In this document: in pieces, positions 18,097 through 27,448 of the stretch
Layout of the letters: the number at the start of each line of letters is the position of its first letter
Position numbering within the stretch: position 1 is the first letter of the stretch
NCBI RefSeq assembly: GCF_918698245.1
Contig: NZ_CAKKMS010000003.1
Location: 558,001-622,000 of the forward strand
Direction of reading: 5' to 3'
From: Pedobacter sp. Bi126
GTDB lineage: Bacteria; Bacteroidota; Bacteroidia; Sphingobacteriales; Sphingobacteriaceae
Length of the DNA stretch: 64,000 bases
Notes under the pieces: model-generated
What the model was told of the DNA's origin: nothing
Database searches by the model: none
The model's input: only the letters and a program-made list of their open reading frames with translations
Made by a program: the position numbers and the translations under genes

Positions 18097-19911
18097 ATGC
18101 CTGATACCAGAAGATATCGTTACAAAGTTTTTAAATGGATTGCGTGTACATTACTCAGTGTTTTTATTGTACTTGCAGGTATAGCATGGTTGTTAAATGT
18201 TAAATCGCGCCCTATTTTAACCGATAGGATCAAAACACTGCTCTATAAATCAACCGATAGTTTATACACCATTAGTTTTACCAAGGTTTCTACCAATGTT
18301 TTTACGGGTAATGCCACCTTACAGAATGTAAAAATAATACCTGATACCAATCGGTTTAAGCAACTCATCGCCTTAAAAAGAGCGCCAAATAACTTATATA
18401 CAGTTTCTTTAAAAAAACTGGTGGTGAAGCGCTTCCACCCGTTAACCTTGTACCGCGAAAAAAAACTGCAGTTAGAGGAAATCATATTTGATAAACCTGA
18501 GGTAACAATGGTTAACCGGCAATTTGCTTTTAATGAAGGGCGTGCCCCCAGGCCCATTAAATCGCCTTACGCCATCATCTCTAAAAACCTGAATGAATTT
18601 AGCATCAAAAGCATCCGGTTTAAGGATGTAAGTTTTAAATACATCAATAAAAATGTACCCAATTCAGTACCTTTCTCTATTGATGACCTCAATATTACCT
18701 TAACCGACTTGCTGGTAGATTCTACGTCTGCTGAAGATCCTACAAGATTTTACCTGCTTAAAGATATTGTGATCAATCTGAATAACTATGTATACCGTAC
18801 GCCAGACAAGATGTACGATATCCAATTAGATAAGCTGGATTTCAGGGCAACAACAGGTAAATTAAGGATTAACAGTTTTGCTTTAGTACCACTGCACGAT
18901 GAGATGAGCTTTGGCAAAGTTGCCGGTTTTGCGAAGGAACGTTTCAACATCAAGATGAGCGACATTATGCTTAATGGGATTGATTTGCCTTTATACATTA
19001 GCAAACAAGAACTTTGGGCAAAGGAAATGGCCATTACCAACGGTTTCGTTTCAGTATTTAACCATAATGGCCTCCCAAAAAAACACCAGGAAAGCAAAGT
19101 CGGAAAGTTTCCCCACCAGCTTTTGCAACTTCTTGATGCGCCTATTCTGGTCCAGAAAATCCAGCTGAAGGATATCAACGTGAATTACGCGGTTTACAAC
19201 AATGAGAGTAACCAAAAGGGGCAGATTAGTTTCGAGCATACCTCGGGCATTATAAAAAACGCCACCAACCTCGAGAAAATTAAAGCCATAAACCCCATTA
19301 TGGAGGTTAACCTAAACACTTACTTATTTGGGCAAGGAAAGCTTGATGTAAACTTTATATTTGATCTTACCGCTAAAGATGGTGCCTTTTCTTACAATGG
19401 GGTTTTACACAATTTTAATGCGCGGGTTTTAAATCAGATTACCAAACCCTTGGGCTTGGTCCGCATTAACCGTGGGAGTGTAGATAAATTGAAGTTTAAC
19501 TTTAAAGCGAACGATTTAGGCGCAAAAGGTACAGTAGCGTTCTCTTACTACGACCTTTCTGTAGCGCTGATGAAAAACGATCCTGAAAAAGATCACCTGG
19601 TTACCCGCGGTTTTCTTTCTTTCTTAGCCAATGCTTTAATCATTAAATCAGAAAACCCCGGTGTAGACGGAAAGCTGGTACCTGTAACCGTTAATTACAG
19701 CAGGCCGGCAAATACATCTTTCTTTAACATGATCTGGAAGAGCCTTTTTACGGGCATAAAATATAGCATTGGTATTACGGAAGAAAAGCAGAATGAAGTA
19801 CGTGAGCATATTGCAAAGTTTAAGGCCATGCGGGCCAATCATATGCATAGGAAACAGAAACGCTTAGAGCGGCGGATAAGGCGTGAACGGCAACAAAATG
19901 AAAAGCGATAA
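18097..19911 (+). CDS. AsmA-like membrane-anchored protein, paralogue of the preceding gene
   Basis: This 604-residue protein parallels its upstream neighbour block by block. It has a membrane helix at about residues 13-34, then SRPILTDRIKTLLYKSTDSLYTI where the first has WKPILTEKIKSGVY. It shares NVFTGNATLQNVKIIPDT, an FSYNGVLHNF strand, PLGLVRINRGSVDKL, GFLSFLANALIIKSENPG and an FFNMIWKSLFTGIK segment, and ends in a similarly basic tail. It is presumably periplasmic and may act with its partner. Function is unproven; the AsmA-like label is by fold pattern. Confidence 0.65.
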   Translation: MPDTRRYRYKVFKWIACTLLSVFIVLAGIAWLLNVKSRPILTDRIKTLLYKSTDSLYTISFTKVSTNVFTGNATLQNVKIIPDTNRFKQLIALKRAPNNLYTVSLKKLVVKRFHPLTLYREKKLQLEEIIFDKPEVTMVNRQFAFNEGRAPRPIKSPYAIISKNLNEFSIKSIRFKDVSFKYINKNVPNSVPFSIDDLNITLTDLLVDSTSAEDPTRFYLLKDIVINLNNYVYRTPDKMYDIQLDKLDFRATTGKLRINSFALVPLHDEMSFGKVAGFAKERFNIKMSDIMLNGIDLPLYISKQELWAKEMAITNGFVSVFNHNGLPKKHQESKVGKFPHQLLQLLDAPILVQKIQLKDINVNYAVYNNESNQKGQISFEHTSGIIKNATNLEKIKAINPIMEVNLNTYLFGQGKLDVNFIFDLTAKDGAFSYNGVLHNFNARVLNQITKPLGLVRINRGSVDKLKFNFKANDLGAKGTVAFSYYDLSVALMKNDPEKDHLVTRGFLSFLANALIIKSENPGVDGKLVPVTVNYSRPANTSFFNMIWKSLFTGIKYSIGITEEKQNEVREHIAKFKAMRANHMHRKQKRLERRIRRERQQNEKR

Positions 19912-19961
19912 CATTTTGTAACCTTTTCTTATCTTTATTCTCTAAACCTTAAACTAAAATT

Positions 19962-20519
19962 ATGATTATTGCCCTCGTTATTATCGGATTTATATTCCTT
20001 ATCGGGATTTTCTTTTACAACTCGCTTATCGGGAAGAAAAACCAGGTAACCAATGCCTTCTCGGCCATTGATGTAATGCTTAAAAAACGGTTCGACCTTA
20101 TTCCAAATCTTGTTGAAGTGGTAAAACAGTACACTACTTACGAGCAGGGAACTTTGACCAAAATAGTTGAACTAAGAGCTAAAGCAGGCTCACCAAACAT
20201 CAGCAATGCAGAAAAAGCAGATTTAGATGCCCAATTGAGCAGTAGTGTGAAAGGTTTAATGGTTAACATCGAAAATTATCCTGACTTAAAGGCCAATACC
20301 AATTTTATTAACCTGCAAACCACCTGGACTGAAAGCGAAGAACAGATTGCCGCCGCCAGAAGAACTTATAATGCTTCGGTAACCGATTACAACAATGCGA
20401 TTATGATGTTTCCGGGCAGCTTATTTGCCGGAATGTTAAATTTCCAGCCCATTGCCGTTTTAGAAACCGCAGCTGAAGAGCGTAAAAATATTAGCGCAAA
20501 AGAGCTTTTCAATAATTAA
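19962..20519 (+). CDS. LemA family protein
   Basis: This 185-residue protein has a single N-terminal membrane helix (residues 2-22). The LemA signature follows: NQVTNAFSAIDVMLKKRFDLIPNLVEVVK, ANTNFINLQTTWTESEEQIAAARRTYNASV and an FPGSLFAGM segment. The C-terminal helical bundle faces the cytosol or periplasm depending on topology. Function is not firmly known; family members are often tied to membrane stress or proteolysis. Its stop overlaps the start of the next gene by one base (TAATG), and LemA-DUF3137 pairs recur in many bacteria, so the two very probably act together. Confidence 0.95.
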   Translation: MIIALVIIGFIFLIGIFFYNSLIGKKNQVTNAFSAIDVMLKKRFDLIPNLVEVVKQYTTYEQGTLTKIVELRAKAGSPNISNAEKADLDAQLSSSVKGLMVNIENYPDLKANTNFINLQTTWTESEEQIAAARRTYNASVTDYNNAIMMFPGSLFAGMLNFQPIAVLETAAEERKNISAKELFNN

Positions 20520-21475
20520 TGTCGTTCGATATTGCAAATAATGTAGCCTTACAGCAGGTTTTGGCTACAATGGAGGTAGAGCGCAAAAGAATTGCCGGTA
20601 CCCAAACCAAAGGTTATATTTTTATTGTTGCGGGCATTCTGCTCTCTGTTCTAGGCTTTTTCTTAGGTTTTCCTATTCCTGGTGTAATTGGTGGCTTAAT
20701 ACCCCTTATTTATGGTGGTGTTTTGTTATTTAAAATCAACGATGCTTTAACAGCTTACCAAAATGCCTACAAAACCAGTGTAATTGGTGCTGCCCTTAAA
20801 TTTTTAGACGAAAGTTTATCGATTAATCCTTACCAGGGAATTGAAGCCTCGGAGTTTATGTACACACAGTTGTTTAGCACTGAGCCTGATCGTTATAAAA
20901 CAGAAGATCTGGTAACTGGGTGTGCTGATAAAACTCGGTTTTATTTTGCTGAGGTACATGCCGAATATAAAACAGTAACCCAAACAAAAAACGGAACCCG
21001 AACAGAGTGGCACGACATTTTTAGAGGAATTATCTTTACTGCCGATTTTAACAAGAAATTTAATGGCGTAACCATTGTAAGGCCAAAAGATTTCGGGGCA
21101 GCTTTTGGTGCATGGTTTTCAAAAAACCTGTTTTCTTTTGGTAGTAACGATGTTATTCAACTGGAGAATATAGACTTTGATAAGACTTTTGTGACTTATG
21201 GCTCCGATCAGGTCGAATCCAGATACATCCTTACGCCTGCCATGATGGAGCGGATATTAAACCTCAACCATCAAACAAAATATAACATCAGTTTATCCTT
21301 TATTGAATCGAGGATGTATATCGCTTTCCCGCTTAACCGGAACTATTTCGAAGCACCTGTTTTTAAATCATTGCTAAGTCCGGATACCGTAAATGAAGAT
21401 ATCTCCACCATAAAGTTTATGTATGATATTGTTAAGGAGCTGGATCTGAATACAAGGATTTGGGGTAAGGAATAA
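20519..21475 (+). CDS. DUF3137 family membrane protein
   Basis: This 318-residue protein has two adjacent membrane helices at about residues 30-52 and 55-75. A large cytosolic domain follows, typical of DUF3137 (YFAEVHAEYKTVTQTKNG, then IFRGIIFTADFNKKFNG). Near the end is ESRMYIAFPLNRNYFEAP. The biochemical role is unknown. Translation is coupled to the LemA gene. The repeat element at 21495 and a stem-loop at 21625 follow directly, and no classical terminator is seen. Confidence 0.9.
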   Translation: MSFDIANNVALQQVLATMEVERKRIAGTQTKGYIFIVAGILLSVLGFFLGFPIPGVIGGLIPLIYGGVLLFKINDALTAYQNAYKTSVIGAALKFLDESLSINPYQGIEASEFMYTQLFSTEPDRYKTEDLVTGCADKTRFYFAEVHAEYKTVTQTKNGTRTEWHDIFRGIIFTADFNKKFNGVTIVRPKDFGAAFGAWFSKNLFSFGSNDVIQLENIDFDKTFVTYGSDQVESRYILTPAMMERILNLNHQTKYNISLSFIESRMYIAFPLNRNYFEAPVFKSLLSPDTVNEDISTIKFMYDIVKELDLNTRIWGKE

Positions 21476-21494
21476 CAGATTTCAAACAGAAATT

Positions 21495-21578
21495 CGTCAT
21501 CTCGACTGAAGCGGAGCGGAATGGAGAGATCTATGGAGACAGATTTCTCGACTTCGTTGCACTCCGCTCGAAATGACG
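21495..21578. repeat. REP-like palindromic element, family 1 copy C
   Basis: This is the best-preserved copy. The arms CGTCATCTCGACTGAAGCGG and CGCTCGAAATGACG flank the inner GGAATGGAGAGATCT and AGATTTCTCGACTTC blocks. It lies 19 bases past the DUF3137 stop codon. Confidence 0.8.
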
Positions 21579-21624
21579 ATCTTTCGAGCCCTAGAACTTC
21601 GGAAGTTTAGCAAAGCCCAGGTAT

Positions 21625-21675
21625 AGACTTACGAAGTTTTTCCTGCGCACCAGCCATTTGAAACTTCGTGAGTCT
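21625..21675. repeat. Long stem-loop between convergent genes
   Basis: Arms 21625-21639 and 21661-21675 pair over 15 bases with one wobble (AGACTTACGAAGTTT with AAACTTCGTGAGTCT). The site lies between the DUF3137 gene and the oppositely oriented receiver gene, so it may end both transcripts, but it lacks a clear T tract. Confidence 0.5.
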
Positions 21676-21681
21676 TAGGCG

Positions 21682-22047
21682 CTAGCTCAAGTGTTTTTTC
21701 ACAATTTCTTCGAGTGCAGCAATATCAAATGGTTTCGATAGGTAACTATCAGCACCAGCTTCATCGGCTAATGAAGATATATCATTATTGGCCGAAAAAT
21801 AAATTACGGGAATATGTTTTAAATCAGGATGGTTTTTTAATGCCTTGGTAGCTTGTATGCCACCCAGATCGGGCAACCAATTATCCATAAAAATTAAATC
21901 AGGCATATATGCGGCAACCTGTTCTTCTATGTTATTGGCATTTTCAGATGTTTTTATCTCATACCCCGCATCTTCCAAAATAAATGTACAGAGATCAAGG
22001 ATATCCCTATTATCATCAAAAACAAATATTTTTTTTGTAACTATCAT
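21682..22047 (-). CDS. Single-domain response regulator
   Basis: This 121-residue CheY-like receiver has the acidic pocket at Asp11-Asp12, the phosphorylation site Asp55 (IFMDNWLPD) and the C-terminal YLSKPF lysine. There is no output domain, so it probably acts through protein contacts or as a phosphate sink. I placed the start at the ATG 22047 because CGGAGG lies seven bases before it, an unusually strong ribosome-binding site for this phylum; the frame extends nine codons further into the end of cheB. It is the last gene of the kinase/CheR/CheB cassette. Confidence 0.88.
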   Translation of the reverse strand: MIVTKKIFVFDDNRDILDLCTFILEDAGYEIKTSENANNIEEQVAAYMPDLIFMDNWLPDLGGIQATKALKNHPDLKHIPVIYFSANNDISSLADEAGADSYLSKPFDIAALEEIVKKHLS

Positions 22048-22066
22048 ATTAACCTCCGAAAAGCAA

Positions 22067-22651
22067 TTAACCATTTAACTTATTTATATAATCAGCCATA
22101 TCGTGGCTATCCAATATCACATGCGGCTCAACATTCAGCACTGCCTGTTGCGGCATATACGGCATTATGGCCGTATTTGGATTCTGTATAACCACTCTAC
22201 CTCCAAAATTGTTTACACTTTTTAATCCCTCTACTCCATCTGCATTAGACCCTGAAAGTAGAATACAGACTAGTTTTTCTCTAAAAACCTCGGCCGCTGA
22301 TTGAAAGGTAACATCAATTGATGGTCGGGAATAATTTACTTTTTCCGAATAATCTAAAGATATACTTTGGTCTTCCTCTATCAGCATATGGTAATCTGCA
22401 GGCGCAATAAAAACTTTGCCAGGGCTTAAAAACTCTTTTTCTTCTGCTTCACCAACCGCTAGTATAGTATGAGATTTTAACAAATCGGTTAAAAGAGATT
22501 CGTTACTTGCTTTACGGTGAACTACTAATATAATAGGGAAATCAATATCTTTCCTTAGGGCTGGAAAAATTTCGAGCAACACATCTAAACTACCGGCCGA
22601 GCCGCCAATAATTAATGCTCCGCAAGGCGTAGAATCTAAAGTTTCCGCCAT
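22067..22651 (-). CDS. CheB-type protein-glutamate methylesterase, no receiver domain
   Basis: This 194-residue protein is the catalytic CheB domain alone. The triad is visible as Ser18 (GGSAGS), His45 (VVHR) and Asp138 (SNADG), along with FIAPADYHML. Classical CheB also has an N-terminal receiver, which is absent; instead the cassette encodes separate receivers. It overlaps the upstream CheR gene by 16 bases. No methyl-accepting chemotaxis protein or CheA is in the window, so the substrate may be one of the nearby kinases rather than a chemoreceptor; that is inference. Confidence 0.9.
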   Translation of the reverse strand: MAETLDSTPCGALIIGGSAGSLDVLLEIFPALRKDIDFPIILVVHRKASNESLLTDLLKSHTILAVGEAEEKEFLSPGKVFIAPADYHMLIEEDQSISLDYSEKVNYSRPSIDVTFQSAAEVFREKLVCILLSGSNADGVEGLKSVNNFGGRVVIQNPNTAIMPYMPQQAVLNVEPHVILDSHDMADYINKLNG

Positions 22652-23454
22652 ATTTTTTCCATTTTAACCCTTTTGTATTCTTTGGCTTTTGGCCAAAACT
22701 CCAAACTTTCTTTACTTCCTAAAGCAAGGTATCCTAATTTCTCGATGCTACTATCAAAAAGGTTAAATACTTTATGCTGCAAGTCTTTATCAAAATAAAT
22801 TAATACGTTTCTACATAAAATCAGCTGAAACTCATTAAAAGAATGATCGGAAACCAAATTATGCGTAGAAAAGATCATCTTCTTATTTAAGCTTTCATCA
22901 AATTTTGCCAAAGAGTAGTTCGCCGTATAATAAGCAGAAAAATCTTTTAAGCCACCCGATTGCAGGTAATTTTCCGAATACTGCTTTAAATAATTTAAGG
23001 GAAACATCCCTTTTTTTGCTTTATCTAAAACCGATGGATTAATATCAGTAGCATAAATAAGCGATTTATTAAGCAGATTAAGTTCTTTTAAAACAATGGC
23101 AAGCGAATAAGCCTCTTCTCCGGTAGAACAGCCTGCCACCCAAATGCGGATAAACGGATAGGTACCCAGCACGGGAAGGACATCGTTCCGCAAAGATTTA
23201 TAAAAAGAAGGATCGCGGAACATTTCGGTAACATTAACCGTAATTTCCTCTAAAAAACGCTTAAAATATTGCTTATCTGTTTTAACCGTGTAACGAAATT
23301 CGGCGAAACTCACAAAATTATCCAGTCCGTAAAGACGTATAATTCTCCTTTTAATTGATGCATGAGAATATTCCAGAAAATCATACCCATGGCTTTCCAA
23401 AACATCATTCAACAGGATTTCTACCTGTTCATTATCTATCGCATCACTGATCAC
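22636..23454 (-). CDS. CheR-type protein-glutamate O-methyltransferase
   Basis: This 272-residue enzyme transfers methyl groups from SAM to glutamate side chains. The N-terminal helical domain carries the NVTEMFRDPSFY segment near residues 72-83. The SAM pocket shows WVAGCSTGEEAYSLAI near 108-123 and ILCRNVLIYFD near 192-202. The start is GTG, four bases past the upstream receiver gene. It pairs with the adjacent CheB, giving a writer and eraser next to hybrid kinases with no chemotaxis genes. Such cassettes are frequent in the Bacteroidota and probably tune kinase signalling. Confidence 0.92.
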   Translation of the reverse strand: MISDAIDNEQVEILLNDVLESHGYDFLEYSHASIKRRIIRLYGLDNFVSFAEFRYTVKTDKQYFKRFLEEITVNVTEMFRDPSFYKSLRNDVLPVLGTYPFIRIWVAGCSTGEEAYSLAIVLKELNLLNKSLIYATDINPSVLDKAKKGMFPLNYLKQYSENYLQSGGLKDFSAYYTANYSLAKFDESLNKKMIFSTHNLVSDHSFNEFQLILCRNVLIYFDKDLQHKVFNLFDSSIEKLGYLALGSKESLEFWPKAKEYKRVKMEKIWRKL

Positions 23455-23457
23455 CTG

Positions 23458-23829
23458 TTATTTTGTAAAATTTTCGATTTGCATTAATAACTCGTCAACA
23501 TTTATCGGTTTTGAAACATAACCCGATGCACCTGCACTTAAGCAACGTTCCTTATCGCCAACCATGGCCTGGGCAGTTACCGCTAACACAGGGATATTCT
23601 GCATTTTAGCTGATTTTTTCATCGCTGCAATAGCTTGATAGCCATCCATGTCCGGCATCATCATATCCATTAAAACGATGGCAACATTGTCGTGTTTCTC
23701 CATAACAGCAAACCCCTCTTGGGCACTTATAGCTGATAAACAATCGAAACCTTTGGCCTTTAAAACAGCTTTTAAAGCAAAAATGTTTCGGTTATCATCA
23801 TCAATTATGAGAATTAATTTTTGAGGCAT
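23458..23829 (-). CDS. Single-domain response regulator
   Basis: This 123-residue receiver has Asp10-Asp12 in the acidic pocket, Asp55 in LMDMMMPDMDG, the Thr of VLAVTAQ and the lysine in YVSKPI. It closely resembles the last receiver of the upstream hybrid kinase (both have LMDMMMPxxDGYxxxxA and a GDxExCxxAGASxYxSKP block), which suggests it arose from that domain or shares its partners. It lies 16 bases after the kinase gene and three before cheR. Confidence 0.92.
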   Translation of the reverse strand: MPQKLILIIDDDNRNIFALKAVLKAKGFDCLSAISAQEGFAVMEKHDNVAIVLMDMMMPDMDGYQAIAAMKKSAKMQNIPVLAVTAQAMVGDKERCLSAGASGYVSKPINVDELLMQIENFTK

Positions 23830-23845
23830 AAAAATAAAAAATGGT

Positions 23846-26800
23846 TTATGATTTATGATGATTTTCGTATAACCAGACCCTTAACAAAGATATCAACTGA
23901 TCCATATCTACTGGTTTGCTGATATAATCGGATGCACCTGCAGCAATACACTTTTCGCGATCGCCCATCATGGCTTTTGCCGTAACGGCCAAAATAGGCA
24001 GGTTCCGGTATTTGATATCCTGCCTGATGGCTGTTGTAGTTTCATAACCATCCAGTTCTGGCATCATCATATCCATTAAAACAACATCAATTTCAGGGTT
24101 TTCATTTAATAGCTTAAGGGCTTCCTTACCATCGGTAGCTGCTACCACTTTCATCTGGTGTTGCTCTAACATTTTTGTTAAGGAGAAGATATTACGCACA
24201 TCATCATCCGCTACCAGAACCGTTTTACCAACCAATACATCCTGTAACTCGGAAAACTTTTTAGGCGTTTTGCCTTTCTCCTTGCTTTTTTCTTCTACCA
24301 GATGAAGGAACAAACCTGCTTCATCCAAAATACGTTGATAAGAATGCGCCGTTTTTACAACGATAGAATCAGCATATTGTTTGATGCGGTTTTCTTCACC
24401 CTTTGAAAGGTTTTTACCGGTGAAAATGATGATTGGTAAATTCTCTAAACCAGGTGTTTTCTTTACCACTTCGAGGGTTTCGTAAGCATGTTTATCAGGA
24501 ATACCCATATCCAAAATCACGCAGTTAACCTCTGGCTTATGCAGGGCTGAAACACCTTCGTTTACCTGGTTAACAATTTCTGTCTGGATATTAAAATTGC
24601 TTAAAAAATAACTTAGTGCCTTGGCGTGCTGTTCATTTTCTTCTACAATAAGTACCTTTTTAGGGTGACGGCTTAAAGCATGCTCTAGTTTTGAAAATAT
24701 TTCTTGCATGTGCTCAAAGGCAAAAGGTTTATTTATGAAATCTACCGCACCTTTTAACAAACTTTCCTTCTTAACCTGTAAAGAAGACATGATGTGCACT
24801 GGAATTGGACGTGTTGAAGGATCCGATTTCAGCTCTTCCATTACCTGCCAACCATCTTTAACAGGCAATTGGATATCGAGTAAAATGGCAAGTGGTTTAA
24901 AGGTTTTTGCCATTTCAATACCAACATCGCCACGAACGGCAACCAAACCCTTATAATTTCTTTTTCGGGTAAAATCTAAAAGTGTTTTGGCAAAAGGGGT
25001 ATCGTCTTCAACAATTAAAATTACCTTATCATCAGGCTGAATATTATCCCGGTCATCTTCAATCTCTTGCGGAATATTTTCGACCGTTAAGTGGCTCACT
25101 TTTTTTACCGGAGCCTCTAAAGCGATTACAGGCTTCTCTACATGAGGTACAGCACCATCAAAACCTTTATTTCTATCAATGGGCAAGGTAAGTGTAAAAA
25201 TACTTCCTTCTCCCTCTGTGCTTTTTAAATCAATATATCCGCCCAATAGTTTTGCCAGCTCTCTACTAATTGAGAGTCCAAGGCCTGTGCCACCAAATTT
25301 GCGCCGTGTTGAGCCGTCGGCCTGTTGAAAAGCTTCGAATACCATGCCTTGCTTTTCGGGTGCAATACCTACGCCCGTATCGGTAACTTTGAATACCAGC
25401 GCCCCCAACTTTTCATTTTTAGCAATATTTAGGGTTACCGCACCTACGGTAGTAAATTTAATAGCATTTGATAGCAGGTTTTTAATAATCTGCTCTAAAC
25501 GCATTTTATCGGTATGAAAAAACTCAGGAACATCTGCAGATTTTTCGATAACAAAGTTTAGGTTTTTATCTTTAGCCAAAGGATTAAACAGCGAACGCAT
25601 GTTTAGGATAATCTCATCAACCTTAATATTTGCCCGATCGAGTTCCATTTTGCCAGCTTCAATTTTAGAAAGATCTAAAATTTCGTCTATTAAACTTAAA
25701 AGACCCTGACCTGAACTTTGGATAACCTCTGCATATTCCTGATGCTCACGATCCATCGCCTCATTTTCGGCCATTAATCTCGATAATAGCAATATCGAAT
25801 TGAGTGGTGTTCTTAACTCGTGCGACATATTGGCCAAAAACTCTGATTTGTACCTCGTACTCAGTTCTAAAGCTTCTGCTTTTTGCTGAATTTCTATATT
25901 ACGTTCTTCAATCAGTTCATTTTTTTCTTCCAATAGGCTGCTTCTTTCTTCCAGCTCCTGGTTGCTTTGCAACAATTCTTCTTGCTGTACACGCAATTCT
26001 TCTTCGCTGGCCTGAAGTTTCTGTGCCTGTGCTTCTAACTCGGCATTTAAGCCTTCTAACTCATTGTGCTGAACCTGCAATTCTTCTGATTGCGCCTGCG
26101 TTTCTTCTAATAACTGCTGAAGCTTTTGTCTGTTCTGTGCGCCCAACAATGCGGTACCCACATCAGATAAAACCAAGTTTAAAAAGTGTAACTGCAGGTC
26201 GCTGTATTTACCTATAGTGCCTAATTCTAAACCACCTATTGAAATTTCATTTCTAACAATTGGAAGCACAATTAACTGGGCTGGTTTTATATTCCCTGTA
26301 GCGTGTGTAATGGTTAATTCGCTCTGTGGAACATCATCCAATAATATTGGCTTACCTGTTTTAACCGCCTGGCCAATTAATCCTTGGCCAAGTTCTAAGG
26401 TTTGGGTTAAATTTTGTCCTTGCAAAGCATATTGCCCTTTTAAATGCAGGTATCCATCATCCTTAAATAAATAAAGGGCACCAATCTGGCTTTTGGTATA
26501 ATTGGCCAGAAACTCAATAATATCTTCTGCTAAATGGAAAACATCTTTTTCGCCAACCATTTTTACGTTTAAGTTAGCTACACCAGTTTGCAGCCATTCA
26601 TTCTCTTCTAAAGTATCGAAAGATTTTTTCAATGATGATGACATTGCATTTAGCGATTCGGAAAGCTCGCCAATCTCATCCTGGGTTTGGCTATCGAGTT
26701 TAATGCCATAATTTCCATTAGAAATTTGATAGGCAATTTCTTTAATGGCAACAATACGTTTTTCCATCTCGGATTTTTTATCTTCAATTTCCTGTTGAAG

Positions 26801-27430
26801 TTTAACACGTTCATCGAAATCGACTGATACTCTCCGGTAAAAAAACAACGTAATCAGAATGGCAAGGAGCGCTGCAATTAAAATCAGTATTGGAGTATAA
26901 GATGTAAGTTTATTTAATTCGTTGGTTCTTTCTTCAAGCAGCCTTTTCTCTTCGGTTATAATGTTACTTACAATTGATCTGGCCTCATCCATATAAACCT
27001 TGCCTTGAAACAAAACCGTAGGATCAATAACGCCGCCTAAGGTTTTAATCTCGATGGTCGATTTAATGATATCCATTCTTTTAAAAAGAATTTTTTTAAG
27101 CGCTGCTATATTTTTTTGCTGAACACTATTATGCCTGGTATCGAGTTCAACTTTTTTGAGTATCGAAGCGGCCGAATCGCTGGCACCATAATAAGGTGTT
27201 AAAAACACCTTGTTTCCAGTTAATAAAAAGCCCCGCTGACCAGTTTCGGCATCTTTTAAATAGGATATAATATTCTCCGTATTTAAAATAACTTCATCAC
27301 TGTGTTTAACCAGCTCGGTACTTTTAATAAGGTTGCCAATACTTACATAAGAAGCCAGCGAACTGATAAATAGAATAATTAGCGATAAGCCAAGGCCTAA
27401 ACGTAAATTATTTTTAAGAGTTGTTTTCAT
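23846..27430 (-). CDS. Large hybrid sensor histidine kinase with GAF and three receivers
   Basis: This 1194-residue membrane protein has helices at about 12-30 and 178-198 around a CHASE3 extracytoplasmic domain. HAMP (about 200-275), GAF (about 290-430) and a Gln/Glu-rich coiled coil (about 435-525) follow. HisKA has His537 in NMSHELRTP, then the ATPase domain (G boxes VTDTGVGIAP and GGTGLGLSI). Three receivers lie near 805-920, 930-1045 and 1070-1185. The second keeps its phosphorylatable Asp (ILDMGIPDKHA) but has EEN in the acidic pocket, so it may be altered. It is the main sensor of the cassette, with separate receivers, CheR and CheB downstream. The signal is unknown. Confidence 0.93.
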   Translation of the reverse strand: MKTTLKNNLRLGLGLSLIILFISSLASYVSIGNLIKSTELVKHSDEVILNTENIISYLKDAETGQRGFLLTGNKVFLTPYYGASDSAASILKKVELDTRHNSVQQKNIAALKKILFKRMDIIKSTIEIKTLGGVIDPTVLFQGKVYMDEARSIVSNIITEEKRLLEERTNELNKLTSYTPILILIAALLAILITLFFYRRVSVDFDERVKLQQEIEDKKSEMEKRIVAIKEIAYQISNGNYGIKLDSQTQDEIGELSESLNAMSSSLKKSFDTLEENEWLQTGVANLNVKMVGEKDVFHLAEDIIEFLANYTKSQIGALYLFKDDGYLHLKGQYALQGQNLTQTLELGQGLIGQAVKTGKPILLDDVPQSELTITHATGNIKPAQLIVLPIVRNEISIGGLELGTIGKYSDLQLHFLNLVLSDVGTALLGAQNRQKLQQLLEETQAQSEELQVQHNELEGLNAELEAQAQKLQASEEELRVQQEELLQSNQELEERSSLLEEKNELIEERNIEIQQKAEALELSTRYKSEFLANMSHELRTPLNSILLLSRLMAENEAMDREHQEYAEVIQSSGQGLLSLIDEILDLSKIEAGKMELDRANIKVDEIILNMRSLFNPLAKDKNLNFVIEKSADVPEFFHTDKMRLEQIIKNLLSNAIKFTTVGAVTLNIAKNEKLGALVFKVTDTGVGIAPEKQGMVFEAFQQADGSTRRKFGGTGLGLSISRELAKLLGGYIDLKSTEGEGSIFTLTLPIDRNKGFDGAVPHVEKPVIALEAPVKKVSHLTVENIPQEIEDDRDNIQPDDKVILIVEDDTPFAKTLLDFTRKRNYKGLVAVRGDVGIEMAKTFKPLAILLDIQLPVKDGWQVMEELKSDPSTRPIPVHIMSSLQVKKESLLKGAVDFINKPFAFEHMQEIFSKLEHALSRHPKKVLIVEENEQHAKALSYFLSNFNIQTEIVNQVNEGVSALHKPEVNCVILDMGIPDKHAYETLEVVKKTPGLENLPIIIFTGKNLSKGEENRIKQYADSIVVKTAHSYQRILDEAGLFLHLVEEKSKEKGKTPKKFSELQDVLVGKTVLVADDDVRNIFSLTKMLEQHQMKVVAATDGKEALKLLNENPEIDVVLMDMMMPELDGYETTTAIRQDIKYRNLPILAVTAKAMMGDREKCIAAGASDYISKPVDMDQLISLLRVWLYENHHKS

Positions 27431-27448
27431 TATATGGATTAAGGATAA

